Assembly (NCBI GenBank): GCA_947259485.1
Contig: CAMYLU010000006.1
Location: forward strand, 1 to 64,000
Direction of reading: 5' to 3'
DNA: 64,000 bases
Source: an uncultured Gammaproteobacteria bacterium
GTDB lineage: Bacteria; Pseudomonadota; Gammaproteobacteria; GCA-001735895
Part shown: in pieces, positions 44,122-53,298 of the stretch
Numbering within the stretch: position 1 is the stretch's first letter
Layout of the letters: each line of letters begins with the position of its first letter
Position numbers and translations under genes: made by a program
Notes under the pieces: model-generated
The model's database searches: none
Told to the model about the DNA's origin: nothing
The model's input: only the letters and a program-made list of their open reading frames with translations

Positions 44122-44723
44122 ACACATTTTTCGAACTGTTCCTGCGTTCGGTTTTTCTCGACAACCTGGCGCTGTCGTTTTTTCTCGGCATGTGCACTTT
44201 CCTGGCGGTATCCAAACGCGTCGATACCGCGTTCGGCGTCGGGCTCGCGATGATGGTGGTGCAAACTGTCACGGTGCCGGTCAACAATTTAATCTATACC
44301 TGGTTGCTGGCTCCCGGGGCACTGGCCTGGGCCGGGCTCGGCGAGGTCGATCTTTCGTTTCTGCGCCTGATCGCATTTATCGGTGTTATCGCGGCGATGG
44401 TACAGGTGCTCGAAATGACGCTCGAGTTCCACGTACCCAAACTGCATCGGGCGATGGGGATTTTCCTGCCATTGATCACCGTCAACTGCGCGATTCTCGG
44501 CGGCAGTCTGTTCATGGTCGAACGCAGTTACAGTTTTGCCGAAAGCGTGGTCTTCGGTTTTGGATCCGGATTCGGTTGGGCGTTGGCGATCGTTATTTTT
44601 GCCGCGATTCGAGAACGACTCAAGTATGCCGACATCCCCGAAGGGCTGCAGGGACTCGGGATAAATTTCATCATCGCCGGCATCATGTCGCTCGGTTTCA
44701 TGGCATTTGCAGGAATGGGTTGA
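44118..44723 (+). CDS. nqrE: Na+-translocating NADH:quinone reductase subunit E
   Basis: A 201-residue membrane subunit, partner of NqrD in holding the intramembrane [2Fe-2S] centre. It opens with [19 protein letters not shown] and has the [19 protein letters not shown] segment with its Cys, and the later [20 protein letters not shown] with the second Cys. Length and motifs are normal. The ATG overlaps the nqrD stop (ATGA) and the TGA shares a base with the nqrF ATG. Confidence 0.96.
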   Translation: MNTFFELFLRSVFLDNLALSFFLGMCTFLAVSKRVDTAFGVGLAMMVVQTVTVPVNNLIYTWLLAPGALAWAGLGEVDLSFLRLIAFIGVIAAMVQVLEMTLEFHVPKLHRAMGIFLPLITVNCAILGGSLFMVERSYSFAESVVFGFGSGFGWALAIVIFAAIRERLKYADIPEGLQGLGINFIIAGIMSLGFMAFAGMG

Positions 44724-45943
44724 TGCTGGAAGCGACGCTAGGAGTACTTTTCTTTTCAGGCATTGTCCTGCTGCTGACGCTGTTTGTGCTGGCGGCGCGA
44801 CGAGTGCTGGTGCCGCATGGCGAGTGTGAAATCGAAATAAATGCTCAAAAGAGGGTCAGGGCTCAAATTGGGCAGCGCCTGCTTGCGGTTTGCCAGCAGG
44901 CAGGTATTCATATACCCAGCGCCTGCGCCGGTGCCGGCACCTGTGGATTGTGCAAGACCCGGGTGGTTAGCGGCGGGGGAGAAGCGGGTCCACAGGAGCT
45001 TGCGCACCTGAGTCAGCGCGAGGCCCACAGGGGAACCCGACTTGCCTGCCAGGTGGCGGTTCTGGGCGAGATGTCAATTGAAGTGGATGATGCCTACTTC
45101 GACGTCAAAACCTGGCAGTGCAAGGTTGAGCAAGCACGCAATGTCAGTACCCTGATTCGGGAGATCGTACTGCGACTGCCCGACGGCGAGCCAATGGAAT
45201 TTCGCGCTGGCGGTTTTGTTGAACTGAGCAGTCCCGCGTACCGGGTTGCCTTCAGCGAGTTCGAGATCGAAACCGAATTTCGGGACGTCTGGGACAGGAT
45301 GAACCTGTGGAAATTGACCGCTGGCACTGATGTCGAGGTTACGCGCGCCTACTCGATGGCCAATCATCCCGCCGAAAAGGGAGTCATTATCCTCAACATA
45401 CGCCTTGCCTTGCCGCCACCCGGACATCCCGGGGCGCCACCCGGCGTGGTTTCGAGCTGGCTGTTTTCGTTGAAACCGGGTGACGCGGTTGCGCTTCGAG
45501 GCCCGTATGGCAATTTCGCGGTAGAGCCCTCCGAGCGGGAACTCGTTTTTATTGGCGGAGGTGCCGGTATGGCCCCATTGCGGGCACAGATTCTCGATTT
45601 GCTCGAAACCCATCAGTCGAAGCGAAAAATCAGTTACTGGTACGGTGCGCGTTCGCTTCGAGAATTGTACTACGAGGATATATTCGACAAATTACAAAGC
45701 GAGCACGATAATTTTGAATGGCATCCGGCACTGTCCGAAGCTGAAAAGAGCGATGCCTGGGAAGGTTTTACCGGTTTCATTCACCAGGTTGCTTATGACA
45801 ACTACCTGGCACAACATCCGGCCCCCGAAAGCTGCGAGTACTATCTCTGTGGTCCGCCGTTGATGGTTCAGTCGGTACTCGCGATGCTCGATGAACTCGG
45901 GGTTTCCATGGAGAATATTCACTATGATGATTTCGGCAGTTAA
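44723..45943 (+). CDS. nqrF: Na+-translocating NADH:quinone reductase subunit F
   Basis: A 406-residue subunit that takes electrons from NADH. After an N-terminal membrane segment (LFFSGIVLLLTLFVLAA) come a [2Fe-2S] ferredoxin domain with CAGAGTCGLC and a later LACQ, an FAD domain with RAYSMAN, and an NADH domain with GGGAGMAPLRA. It ends with YYLCGPPLM and a C-terminal DDFGS. All cofactor ligands are present and the length equals the Vibrio enzyme. Start 44723 is preferred because it shares a base with the nqrE TGA. Confidence 0.96.
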   Translation: MLEATLGVLFFSGIVLLLTLFVLAARRVLVPHGECEIEINAQKRVRAQIGQRLLAVCQQAGIHIPSACAGAGTCGLCKTRVVSGGGEAGPQELAHLSQREAHRGTRLACQVAVLGEMSIEVDDAYFDVKTWQCKVEQARNVSTLIREIVLRLPDGEPMEFRAGGFVELSSPAYRVAFSEFEIETEFRDVWDRMNLWKLTAGTDVEVTRAYSMANHPAEKGVIILNIRLALPPPGHPGAPPGVVSSWLFSLKPGDAVALRGPYGNFAVEPSERELVFIGGGAGMAPLRAQILDLLETHQSKRKISYWYGARSLRELYYEDIFDKLQSEHDNFEWHPALSEAEKSDAWEGFTGFIHQVAYDNYLAQHPAPESCEYYLCGPPLMVQSVLAMLDELGVSMENIHYDDFGS

Positions 45944-45964
45944 GCAATACGGGAGATTCGGATT

Positions 45965-46105
45965 ATGACGACGATACTGATTGCAATTCCATTATTCGTA
46001 CTGGCGGTTGTCGGCTTGGGACTGGGTTTCGTGCTCAGACAAAAACCGCTTTGCGGCAGTTGCGGTAACTGCAGCGAATGCATAATTCGCAGGGCGCGAT
46101 CATGA
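45965..46105 (+). CDS. nqrM: NqrM-like small maturation protein
   Basis: A 46-residue protein directly after nqrF, short enough to be missed by length-filtered gene callers. One membrane helix (LIAIPLFVLAVVGLGLGFVL) is followed by a Cys cluster (CGSCGNCSEC). NqrM (DUF539) proteins of this build help deliver iron for the NqrD/E centre. The cluster CxxCxxCxxC is shorter than the usual NqrM tail, so identity is likely rather than certain. Its stop overlaps the CBS gene start by four bases. Confidence 0.72.
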   Translation: MTTILIAIPLFVLAVVGLGLGFVLRQKPLCGSCGNCSECIIRRARS

Positions 46106-46506
46106 CTACCAGCATCGAAAAATACATGGTAACCGAGGTTGTCAGCTTTGCGCCGGATGACGATATCATTAACGCGATGCGGGTACTGCTGGAAGGTCAT
46201 TTATCCGGAGGGCCGGTGCTCGACTCAAATGGACAAATTGTGGGTGTTCTGTCGCAGAAGGACTGTCTTGCAATTGTCTACAATACTGCCTATCACCAGG
46301 ACTGGGGTGGGCAGGTCGAGCAGTACATGAGCCGCGAGGTTGAACATATCGACGCCGACAGCAGCATCCTCGATGCCGCCGAAAAATTCCTGCACTCGAG
46401 TTTTCGCCGTTTCCCGGTATTACGCGATGGTCAGCTCGTCGGCCAGATCAGCCGGCATGACATCATGCGTGCGCTCGATGAAACCTACCTGCGCAATGCG
46501 CGCTAA
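46102..46506 (+). CDS. CBS-pair protein coupled to the nqr operon
   Basis: A 134-residue protein of two CBS motifs: YMVTEVVSFAPDDDIINAMR, LLEGHLSGGPVLDSNGQIVG, then YMSREVEHIDADSSILDAA and FRRFPVLRDGQLVGQISRHD. The ATG at 46102 overlaps the NqrM-like stop (ATGA), so it is the eighth gene of the nqr transcript. CBS pairs bind adenosine nucleotides, so it may tune Nqr activity or expression to energy state; no such link is known to me. It converges on the serine hydrolase gene at 46511. Confidence 0.92.
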   Translation: MTTSIEKYMVTEVVSFAPDDDIINAMRVLLEGHLSGGPVLDSNGQIVGVLSQKDCLAIVYNTAYHQDWGGQVEQYMSREVEHIDADSSILDAAEKFLHSSFRRFPVLRDGQLVGQISRHDIMRALDETYLRNAR

Positions 46507-46510
46507 TTGC

Positions 46511-47713
46511 TCAGGTTAAAGCCGCGTATACGCTGTCGCGGAAATCCTTGCGGCCGGCGTGATAGAGCGAAGGGATGTATTGCTGCATCAAAATCGCCAC
46601 CAGCGACTTTTCCGGATCGACCCAGCAGTAGGTGTCAGCGAGGCCTCCCCAGCCAAAATCACCGCGCGAGCCTGCAGCGCCCGTATTTGCCGGGTCCATG
46701 TTGATGCAGTAACCGAGGCCGAACCCGTAGCCACTGAAGGCTCCGGGTGCGACGCCATTGAAGCTGAGTGGCAGCAGATCTTCAGGGACCTGGTTGCTGG
46801 TCATCAACGCCACCGTCTCAGGTGTAATTATGCGCTTTCCTTCTAATTCTCCACGATTCAACATCATCTGCGCAAAACGACGGTAGTCATTTGCCGTCGA
46901 CACCAGGCCCGCACCCCCGGAGTGCAGCCTGACTGGGACACCGGAGATTGCCGAGATGAAGGGAGAACGGTCGATGGTTTCGATCTGTGCCAGCGGATCA
47001 TCATCGGTATAACCATACAGGGTGGCAAAGCGATCGATCTTGTCAGCGCTCACTTCAAACGCGGTATCGACCATTCCGAGGGGATCGAAGATGGTTTGCT
47101 GCAGGTAGTCGGCAAATGGCATGCCGCTGATCAGTTCAACCAGGTAGCCGCATATATCGGTGGCAATGCTGTAACGCCACAGGGTTCCGGGTTGTGCAAA
47201 CAAAGGTAACTCAAGCACCGTTTGCATGATTTGCTCCAGCGTCTGATCATGGATTCGCTGGCGCCAGATTTCGGCGTAGAGCTTGTCGACCGGATACGTT
47301 TCTGGCTCAAAGCCGTAGCTGAATCCCGCGGTATGGGTTAGCAATTGACGAATCGAAACGTCGGAATCAGGCCTGCCCTGCTGATAGACCTCGAGCTTTC
47401 CAAGCGCCGGAATCCAGTGCTTCGCGGAATCCTCGAGCTGAAAATGTCCCTGCTCAAATAGCGTCATCAGGGCCACGCTGGTGATTGGTTTGGTCATCGA
47501 GTAAATACGAAAAATCGTGTTCTCGCGAATTGGTGTAGCGCTTGCTATATCGGCATAGCCGCGACAGGACAATTGCGCGGTGTTGTCGTCACGGCTGACC
47601 AGGGTCAACATGCCTGCCGACTTACCCTCGGCAACATAGTTTTCCATTATTTGTTCTATTCGTCGCAGCCCGGGCCCGCTGAACCCTGGGTGGCGACTTT
47701 TCGATTTTGTCAT
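46511..47713 (-). CDS. Serine hydrolase, beta-lactamase/EstB-like
   Basis: A 400-residue hydrolase of the class C beta-lactamase/esterase type. The nucleophile motif SxxK is in RIYSMTKPITSVAL (near residue 72) and the Tyr motif in LWRYSIATDICGYL. No signal peptide is seen, so it is probably cytoplasmic, like esterase EstB. The true substrate is unknown and antibiotic hydrolysis should not be assumed. It overlaps the end of the aminotransferase gene by four bases (ATGA), so the two are translationally coupled. Confidence 0.9.
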   Translation of the reverse strand: MTKSKSRHPGFSGPGLRRIEQIMENYVAEGKSAGMLTLVSRDDNTAQLSCRGYADIASATPIRENTIFRIYSMTKPITSVALMTLFEQGHFQLEDSAKHWIPALGKLEVYQQGRPDSDVSIRQLLTHTAGFSYGFEPETYPVDKLYAEIWRQRIHDQTLEQIMQTVLELPLFAQPGTLWRYSIATDICGYLVELISGMPFADYLQQTIFDPLGMVDTAFEVSADKIDRFATLYGYTDDDPLAQIETIDRSPFISAISGVPVRLHSGGAGLVSTANDYRRFAQMMLNRGELEGKRIITPETVALMTSNQVPEDLLPLSFNGVAPGAFSGYGFGLGYCINMDPANTGAAGSRGDFGWGGLADTYCWVDPEKSLVAILMQQYIPSLYHAGRKDFRDSVYAALT

Positions 47714-48999
47714 CTTGCGAGCCTGGTCAATGCGACGTCGATCGCGTTCAGCGTGACATCCGCATCAGAGCGTGAGAAAGGTAATGGCGGCCGTAATTTC
47801 AATACCTGGCCATAGCGACCCGAGGTGCCGGTAATCACGCCCTGCTCAACGATCAGGCTTCCCAGGTGACGCATTTGCGCTTCGGACATCGGCTTCCGGG
47901 TGGCTGGATCGGTGACCATATCGAGTCCCCAGAAAAGGCCGCGACCCTGCACATCGCCGATACAGGCATGGTTTTCGGCGAGTTCGCGCAAGCCTGATTC
48001 CAGGTAGGCACCGGTGGATGCGGCGTTTTGCAGCAAGCCCTCGTCTTCGATCACCTCGATGACCGCTTTACCCACCGCCGCCGAGACCGGGTTGCCGCCA
48101 AAGGTATTGAAATAATGGTAAGTCTGCGAATAGTCGTCGGCAATTTCCCGCGTGGTTGCCATCAGTGCCAGCGGATGACCCGCACCCATGGGTTTGCCAC
48201 AGGTCAGGATATCGGGTTTGAATCCATAAACATTGCAGGTCCACCAGTCCTTGCCGCTGCGACAGTACCCTGATTGAACCTCGTCCGCGATAACAATACC
48301 ACCGCGTTTGCGAACCTCTTCGCAAAGCCCGAGTACGTACTCATCCGGTGCCACCAGCGGGCCATTGGAATCCCATACCAGGTCGATCATCACCGCTGCT
48401 GGTTTGTGTCCGCGTTGCTCGAGATTGTCGAGTTCCTGGCGCGCCAATTCCAGGTATTTTTTCCCGGCCTGCGTGTCATCACGATGGTAAGGGCCGCGAT
48501 ACAAATTGGGTGGTTCGATCACCGCTAGCCAGTCGGGCCGATCTTGCGGCGGGTAACTGTCGGTAGAAAGGCGGCGCGTCAGTTCGGAGACACCGTGATA
48601 AGAAGCTTCTGTTACCACCATGCCCTGGTTCCCGGTCACATGGCGAGCGATTTGTGTCGCCAGGTCGTTAGCCTCGCTTCCGGTGCAGGTAAATATGCAG
48701 GTGTCAATATCGCCGGGCAGCCTTTCGACCAGCATCTCGCCCAGTTCGATTATGCCCGCGTGCAAGTAGCGCGTGTGAGTATTAAGCGTAGCGGCCTGTT
48801 TACAGAGCGCTTCGACTACCCGCGGGTGACAGTGACCGACCGAGACGACGTTGTTATAACAATCGATATATTGCCTGTCGTTAACATCCCAGAGCGAAGT
48901 TCCCGCACCCCGCACCAGGTGCAGAGGTTCATCGTAGAAATTTTGATAAGTGGGGCCGAGAGCGGCCTTGCGTCTCGCCAGCAGGTTCTGCTCATTCAT
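47710..48999 (-). CDS. Class III PLP-dependent aminotransferase
   Basis: A 429-residue aminotransferase of the alanine-glyoxylate/ethanolamine-phosphate-like subgroup of class III enzymes. The PLP lysine is in DILTCGKPMGAGHP; the substrate-binding TCTGSEANDLATQIAR and IVIADEVQSGYCRSG are typical. Sequence pattern GAGTSLWDVNDRQYID and NVVSVGHCHPRVVEAL resembles the AGXT2/ETNPPL type. The amino donor is not clear. ATG at 48999 is preferred to TTG at 49011. Overlaps the hydrolase gene. Confidence 0.92.
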   Translation of the reverse strand: MNEQNLLARRKAALGPTYQNFYDEPLHLVRGAGTSLWDVNDRQYIDCYNNVVSVGHCHPRVVEALCKQAATLNTHTRYLHAGIIELGEMLVERLPGDIDTCIFTCTGSEANDLATQIARHVTGNQGMVVTEASYHGVSELTRRLSTDSYPPQDRPDWLAVIEPPNLYRGPYHRDDTQAGKKYLELARQELDNLEQRGHKPAAVMIDLVWDSNGPLVAPDEYVLGLCEEVRKRGGIVIADEVQSGYCRSGKDWWTCNVYGFKPDILTCGKPMGAGHPLALMATTREIADDYSQTYHYFNTFGGNPVSAAVGKAVIEVIEDEGLLQNAASTGAYLESGLRELAENHACIGDVQGRGLFWGLDMVTDPATRKPMSEAQMRHLGSLIVEQGVITGTSGRYGQVLKLRPPLPFSRSDADVTLNAIDVALTRLAR

Positions 49000-49021
49000 G
49001 TGCAATACCAAACCTGTCGTG

Positions 49022-49906
49022 TCAATTGATCTCGATCAGGGTATCACCGCCAAGCAACGGCTTGCTCAATTGGATACGCATGCCTTCAGCGGCACAGACG
49101 CTGCGCGCGGGCGCTCGATGAGACTTGAGATACTTCTCGTTTTCTATCTGCACTTCGTCAAGCTCGGCATCGCTGCGATCGGGGTCGTGATGAAACATGA
49201 CCAGGGTGCCGACCTCGGCGTCGCTAGCGAGTTGGCGCACCTGTGAAATCAGTGAATGCCCCCAACCATGCTTGTGCGGCAAGTCGTCCTCGGTGTATTG
49301 CGCATCGTGGATTAATACATCGACGCCATGCAGGTAATTAACCCATTCATCGTAGTTGGTGCTGAGGGCATAGGGTGGGTCGAGCTCATTGTCGGTAACG
49401 TAGGCGCAGGTTGCGCCATTTTCCTCTATCTTGTAGGCGACCCCGCCACCAGGATGATTCAGTGCCTGCTTGACGACATTGATACCCTCGCTTTCGTGTA
49501 GTTCTTTTTCGATACCCTTGAATTTCGAAATATGGTTCGACGGCAGGTCTTCGGCCTTGACCGGAAAGCGGGTACCGTCCATTTGTTGAAACAGCTTGTC
49601 GAGCAGTTGGCGCCCGGACTCCAGGTGGACGTAAACGTTGATTACCCGGTCGGGCTGATAAATCGGTTCGAAAAACGGGTAACCCTGAATATGGTCCCAA
49701 TGGCCGTGTGACAGCAGGATATTGGTGGGAGTTGATTTTTTTGCGAGCTGTTTTCCGAGCAGGCGAATACCGGTGCCGGCATCGAGGACCAGGTCGTTAC
49801 CACTTTCGAGTTCGATGTGGACGCAGGAGGTGTTACCGCCATACTTCGCTGTTTGTGGCCCGGGTGCCGCGGTTGAGCCGCGTACCCCGTAAAAGGTGAT
49901 GATCAC
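49022..49906 (-). CDS. MBL-fold metallohydrolase
   Basis: A 294-residue metallo-beta-lactamase-fold enzyme. The metal motif LLSHGHWDHIQGYPFF carries HxHxDH, with a later His at the HPGGG segment, Asp in VLIHDAQY and His in MFHHDPDRSD. The N-terminal FYGVRGSTAAPGPQTAKYGGNTSC resembles RNase Z-like and phosphodiesterase members of the family. Cyclic-nucleotide phosphodiesterase or beta-CASP-like activity cannot be told apart here. It follows the EamA gene on the minus strand by 12 bases. Confidence 0.9.
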   Translation of the reverse strand: MIITFYGVRGSTAAPGPQTAKYGGNTSCVHIELESGNDLVLDAGTGIRLLGKQLAKKSTPTNILLSHGHWDHIQGYPFFEPIYQPDRVINVYVHLESGRQLLDKLFQQMDGTRFPVKAEDLPSNHISKFKGIEKELHESEGINVVKQALNHPGGGVAYKIEENGATCAYVTDNELDPPYALSTNYDEWVNYLHGVDVLIHDAQYTEDDLPHKHGWGHSLISQVRQLASDAEVGTLVMFHHDPDRSDAELDEVQIENEKYLKSHRAPARSVCAAEGMRIQLSKPLLGGDTLIEIN

Positions 49907-49918
49907 TTTATGCCCCTG

Positions 49919-50848
49919 CTAAAAGGATTTTTCCACACTTGCGGATTTGCCAACACCGGCTAACTCCGCTTCGTCATCAGGATTAACCAGCATCAATCCG
50001 AGCAACATAACCACTACCGACAGCCATACCCAGATGCTGTGTTGCTCGGAAAATATCATGATACCCCAGATTACCCCCGAAATCGTCACCGCGTATGCGC
50101 ATTGACTCGCAAATACGGGGCCCGAGATCTTGATCGAGTAAAAGAACATCGCGTACGCAAGTCCGCTGCCAATCGCAATGCCGGCTATCGCAAGCCCTGC
50201 ATCGCTGGCCAGCCAGGTCCAGGATTCATCGACGCCGAGGTAGATTGCCAGCGGAAACTGAATTAATGCTGCTACCAGGTTGGATCCAAACAGCAGTTCA
50301 CGCACGTCGGTGTGCGGGGCGATTCCCTTGCTGATATATACGTTTTCGAATGAATAGAGTAGCGCACAGAGTAAAACCAGTAGAATCCAGAAGCTGGCGT
50401 CATCGCTGCTCAATCCCTGGTCGGGAAACACCAGTAACAGGATCGCGATCATACCGAGCACGATACCGAACAGGCGCCTGGCAATAAGAGATTCAAAGCT
50501 TAGTACCAGCATGATGGCGTAAGTAAACAACGGCACGGTCGATACTGTAATCGACAGGATGCCTGCTGAGAGATGAGGGGCGGCATTGTAGTAAAGCAGG
50601 TTTGGAACCGTGATCCCTATCAGGGCCAGCACCACGTAATGGCGCAGGTTTGCAAAATTAAAAAGCCTGATTCCCGAAGCCAGGCAAACAACCCCGAAGA
50701 ATGCCGCGGTTATCACGACCTGCCAGGCGGAAAGGCCGAGCGGATGAGCACCCTGGGCGGTCGCGATTAGTGTCAGTGAAAAAACCAGTCCCCAGATCGC
50801 GCCGGCCGCAAGGATCAGGAAATAGGGAAAGAGTCGATGTTCGGTCAT
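49919..50848 (-). CDS. EamA/DMT family transporter
   Basis: A 309-residue ten-helix transporter of the drug/metabolite superfamily with two EamA domains, starting at LILAAGAIWGLVFSLTLIAT and, second, near WILLVLLCALLYSFENVYIS. It likely exports small molecules such as amino acids; the cargo is unknown. It forms a probable unit with the MBL gene downstream and is divergent from the aldehyde dehydrogenase gene. Confidence 0.9.
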   Translation of the reverse strand: MTEHRLFPYFLILAAGAIWGLVFSLTLIATAQGAHPLGLSAWQVVITAAFFGVVCLASGIRLFNFANLRHYVVLALIGITVPNLLYYNAAPHLSAGILSITVSTVPLFTYAIMLVLSFESLIARRLFGIVLGMIAILLLVFPDQGLSSDDASFWILLVLLCALLYSFENVYISKGIAPHTDVRELLFGSNLVAALIQFPLAIYLGVDESWTWLASDAGLAIAGIAIGSGLAYAMFFYSIKISGPVFASQCAYAVTISGVIWGIMIFSEQHSIWVWLSVVVMLLGLMLVNPDDEAELAGVGKSASVEKSF

Positions 50849-51036
50849 GTTCCTGATCGATGATGGTGTGGCCCTGGGAAAAGCAGATTATAGGTATCAA
50901 AACGGTGCGCCGATACGACTTTCTTTCATTCAGAAAGCCCAAATTCGACCTAATATTGAAAAAAGCCTTGCAGATAATTACGCTTCACGGCACATTTCGT
51001 ATTCGGTTGATTTAATGGTTCATCTAGGAACGCTTT

Positions 51037-52479
51037 ATGAAGGATCACCTCAAGTTTTATATCGACGGCGCATGGGTAGACCCGATCACGCCAGCAACTA
51101 TCGACGTGATCAATCCCGCGACGGAAAAGACCTTTACCCAGATCAGTGCCGGCAGTCCCGAAGATGTAGATCGTGCAGTGGTCGCCGCGCGCAAGGTCTT
51201 TAACGACTATTCACAATGGACCGTCCAGCAGCGGCTCGAACTGCTGGAGAAAATTCGCGTTGTTTATAAGGATTATTTTGACGATATCGCGCAGGCGATT
51301 TCCGATGAAATGGGCGCTCCCGTCGATCTCGCCAGGGGTTCGCAGGCCAAGCTCGGGGCAGGGCACATAAAGAGTGCCATCAAGGCATTGCTGAATTTCA
51401 GTTTCGAAACTTCTGAAGACGATATGATCCTGCGATACGAACCGATTGGTGTCTGTGGCATGATCACGCCGTGGAACTGGCCCATGAACCAGGTCGCAGC
51501 CAAGGTAATTCCTGCGCTGGCCGCGGGTTGTACCATGATACTAAAACCCAGCGAGGAGTCGCCACTTGATGCGATGATATTTGCCGAGGCCTTGCACGCG
51601 GCGGGTGTACCCGCGGGTGTATTCAACCTGGTGAACGGTTATGGTCCGGTGGTAGGTGAAGCGATGTCACAACACCCGGGCATCGATATGATGTCGTTCA
51701 CCGGTTCAGCCCGCGGAGGTATAGCGGTTGCCAGGGGAGCGGCCGATACTGTCAAACGCGTCAGCCAGGAACTGGGCGGCAAGTCCGCGAACATCATACT
51801 GAAGGATATGGATGTTGCCGGTGCGGTGACCGAAGGCGTGCATTACATGATGAGCAACAGCGGCCAATCCTGCAATGCACCAACGCGTATGCTGGTGCCG
51901 AACGCGGATATGGGTGTCGCCATTGAGGCTGCAAGAGAGGCCGCGGAAAGCATCGGTGTCGATGATCCGTCAAAGCATGGTGACCATATTGGCCCGGTGG
52001 TCAATCAAACCCAGTTCGACAAAATTCAGGGATTGATTCAGCAGGGGATCGACGAAGGTGCGACCCTGGTTACCGGCGGCACCGGGAGACCCGAGCATTT
52101 GCCGACAGGTTACTATGTCAAGCCAACCGTATTTGCCAATGTTGATAACAACATGACGATTGCGCGCGAGGAAATTTTTGGTCCGGTGCTTGCGATCATT
52201 GGCTACGAAACCGAGGACGAGGCGGTGGAAATTGCCAACGATACGGATTATGGACTGGCGGCTTACGTTTGCTCAACCGAGACGGAGCGCGCCAAGATGG
52301 TTGCCCGGCGCCTGCGCGCGGGACAGGTCGCAATCAACTATGTCGGTGGCACCAGTGATACACCCTTTGGCGGTTACAAGCAGTCAGGGAACGGTCGTGA
52401 AAAAGGTAAATGGGGCCTGATGGAGTTCCTGGAGTTGAAGGCCATTACCGGCGCGCGGACGGTACCGACTTCCGTTTAA
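51037..52479 (+). CDS. NAD(P)-dependent aldehyde dehydrogenase
   Basis: A 480-residue aldehyde dehydrogenase. The catalytic Cys sits in SNSGQSCNAPTR, the general base Glu in SQELGGKSANII and the Asn in ITPWNWPMNQVA; FTGSARGG binds cofactor. All are in place, so it should be active. The pattern is of the general ALDH group with aliphatic or aromatic aldehydes; the exact substrate is unknown. AGGA lies upstream of ATG. The SDR gene follows 6 bases later, so the two probably work in one pathway. Confidence 0.95.
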   Translation: MKDHLKFYIDGAWVDPITPATIDVINPATEKTFTQISAGSPEDVDRAVVAARKVFNDYSQWTVQQRLELLEKIRVVYKDYFDDIAQAISDEMGAPVDLARGSQAKLGAGHIKSAIKALLNFSFETSEDDMILRYEPIGVCGMITPWNWPMNQVAAKVIPALAAGCTMILKPSEESPLDAMIFAEALHAAGVPAGVFNLVNGYGPVVGEAMSQHPGIDMMSFTGSARGGIAVARGAADTVKRVSQELGGKSANIILKDMDVAGAVTEGVHYMMSNSGQSCNAPTRMLVPNADMGVAIEAAREAAESIGVDDPSKHGDHIGPVVNQTQFDKIQGLIQQGIDEGATLVTGGTGRPEHLPTGYYVKPTVFANVDNNMTIAREEIFGPVLAIIGYETEDEAVEIANDTDYGLAAYVCSTETERAKMVARRLRAGQVAINYVGGTSDTPFGGYKQSGNGREKGKWGLMEFLELKAITGARTVPTSV

Positions 52480-52485
52480 ATTCTG

Positions 52486-53265
52486 ATGAGCGCAGCCTCC
52501 GCCCATTTTGATTTCAGTCGGCAGCGTGTACTGGTTACCGGCGGTACCTCGGGTATTGGCGAGGCCTGCGCAACTGCTTTTGTCGAGGCGGGTGCCAGGG
52601 TCGTAATTTCAGGGCGTAATCAGGATCGGGCTCTGGCTATCATGAAGCGTTGCAAAGGTGCTGCCGGCAGCATCGCATTTGTTACAGGCGATATTTCAAA
52701 GCGCAAAGACTGTAACCTTATCGTGACCGAGGCGGTCGGCATCCACGGTGGGCTCGATGTTGTCGTTAATAGTGCCGGCGTTATTTATCACGCGACCGCC
52801 GAAGAAACTACCAACCAGCAGTGGCAGCAAACCATGAAGGTCAATGTAAACGGCGTATTTTATGTTTGTCGGGCCGCAATACCGCACTTACGGTCCAGCA
52901 AGGGTACCATAATCAATATCGCCTCGGATGCGGCACTGTCCGGCAGCCATCATCTCACTGCCTACTGTGCCAGCAAGGGTGCCGTGCTGCAGATGACCCG
53001 CGCGATGGCGCTTGATTACGCGTCGGAGGGTATCCGTATCGTACCGATTTGCCCGGGCGACGTCGATACCCCGATGCTGCGTGGCGAATTTCGCGAGCGC
53101 GGCCTGGAGGCCGACCTCGGGCTCAGGGAATCTGCCGAAGCGGTGCCGTTGAACCGGGTTTGCAGTGCACGCGAAGTTGCCGACATGGTGCTGTTCGCCT
53201 GCAGTGATTCTGCGCGTTTTATTACCGGGTATCCGCTGGTCCTCGACGGCGGCAATCGCGCCTGA
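52486..53265 (+). CDS. Short-chain dehydrogenase (SDR family)
   Basis: A 259-residue classical SDR. Cofactor motif TGGTSGIGEACA is near residue 17, NSAG in VVNSAGVIYH, the catalytic Ser in NIASDAALSGSH and YCASKGAV holds Tyr and Lys. The C-terminal VLDGGNRA is usual. An NADH- or NADPH-linked oxidation or reduction of an unknown alcohol is likely. It is the second gene of the aldehyde dehydrogenase operon. Confidence 0.93.
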   Translation: MSAASAHFDFSRQRVLVTGGTSGIGEACATAFVEAGARVVISGRNQDRALAIMKRCKGAAGSIAFVTGDISKRKDCNLIVTEAVGIHGGLDVVVNSAGVIYHATAEETTNQQWQQTMKVNVNGVFYVCRAAIPHLRSSKGTIINIASDAALSGSHHLTAYCASKGAVLQMTRAMALDYASEGIRIVPICPGDVDTPMLRGEFRERGLEADLGLRESAEAVPLNRVCSAREVADMVLFACSDSARFITGYPLVLDGGNRA

Positions 53266-53298
53266 GGTGTCTGGTAAATTAAAGATGGAAATGAAATT

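Noticed and set aside
44030-44722. N-terminal extension of nqrF through nqrD/nqrE
   Set aside because: The upstream part is a shifted frame of nqrE. The ATG at 44723 overlaps the nqrE stop and gives a normal NqrF length.
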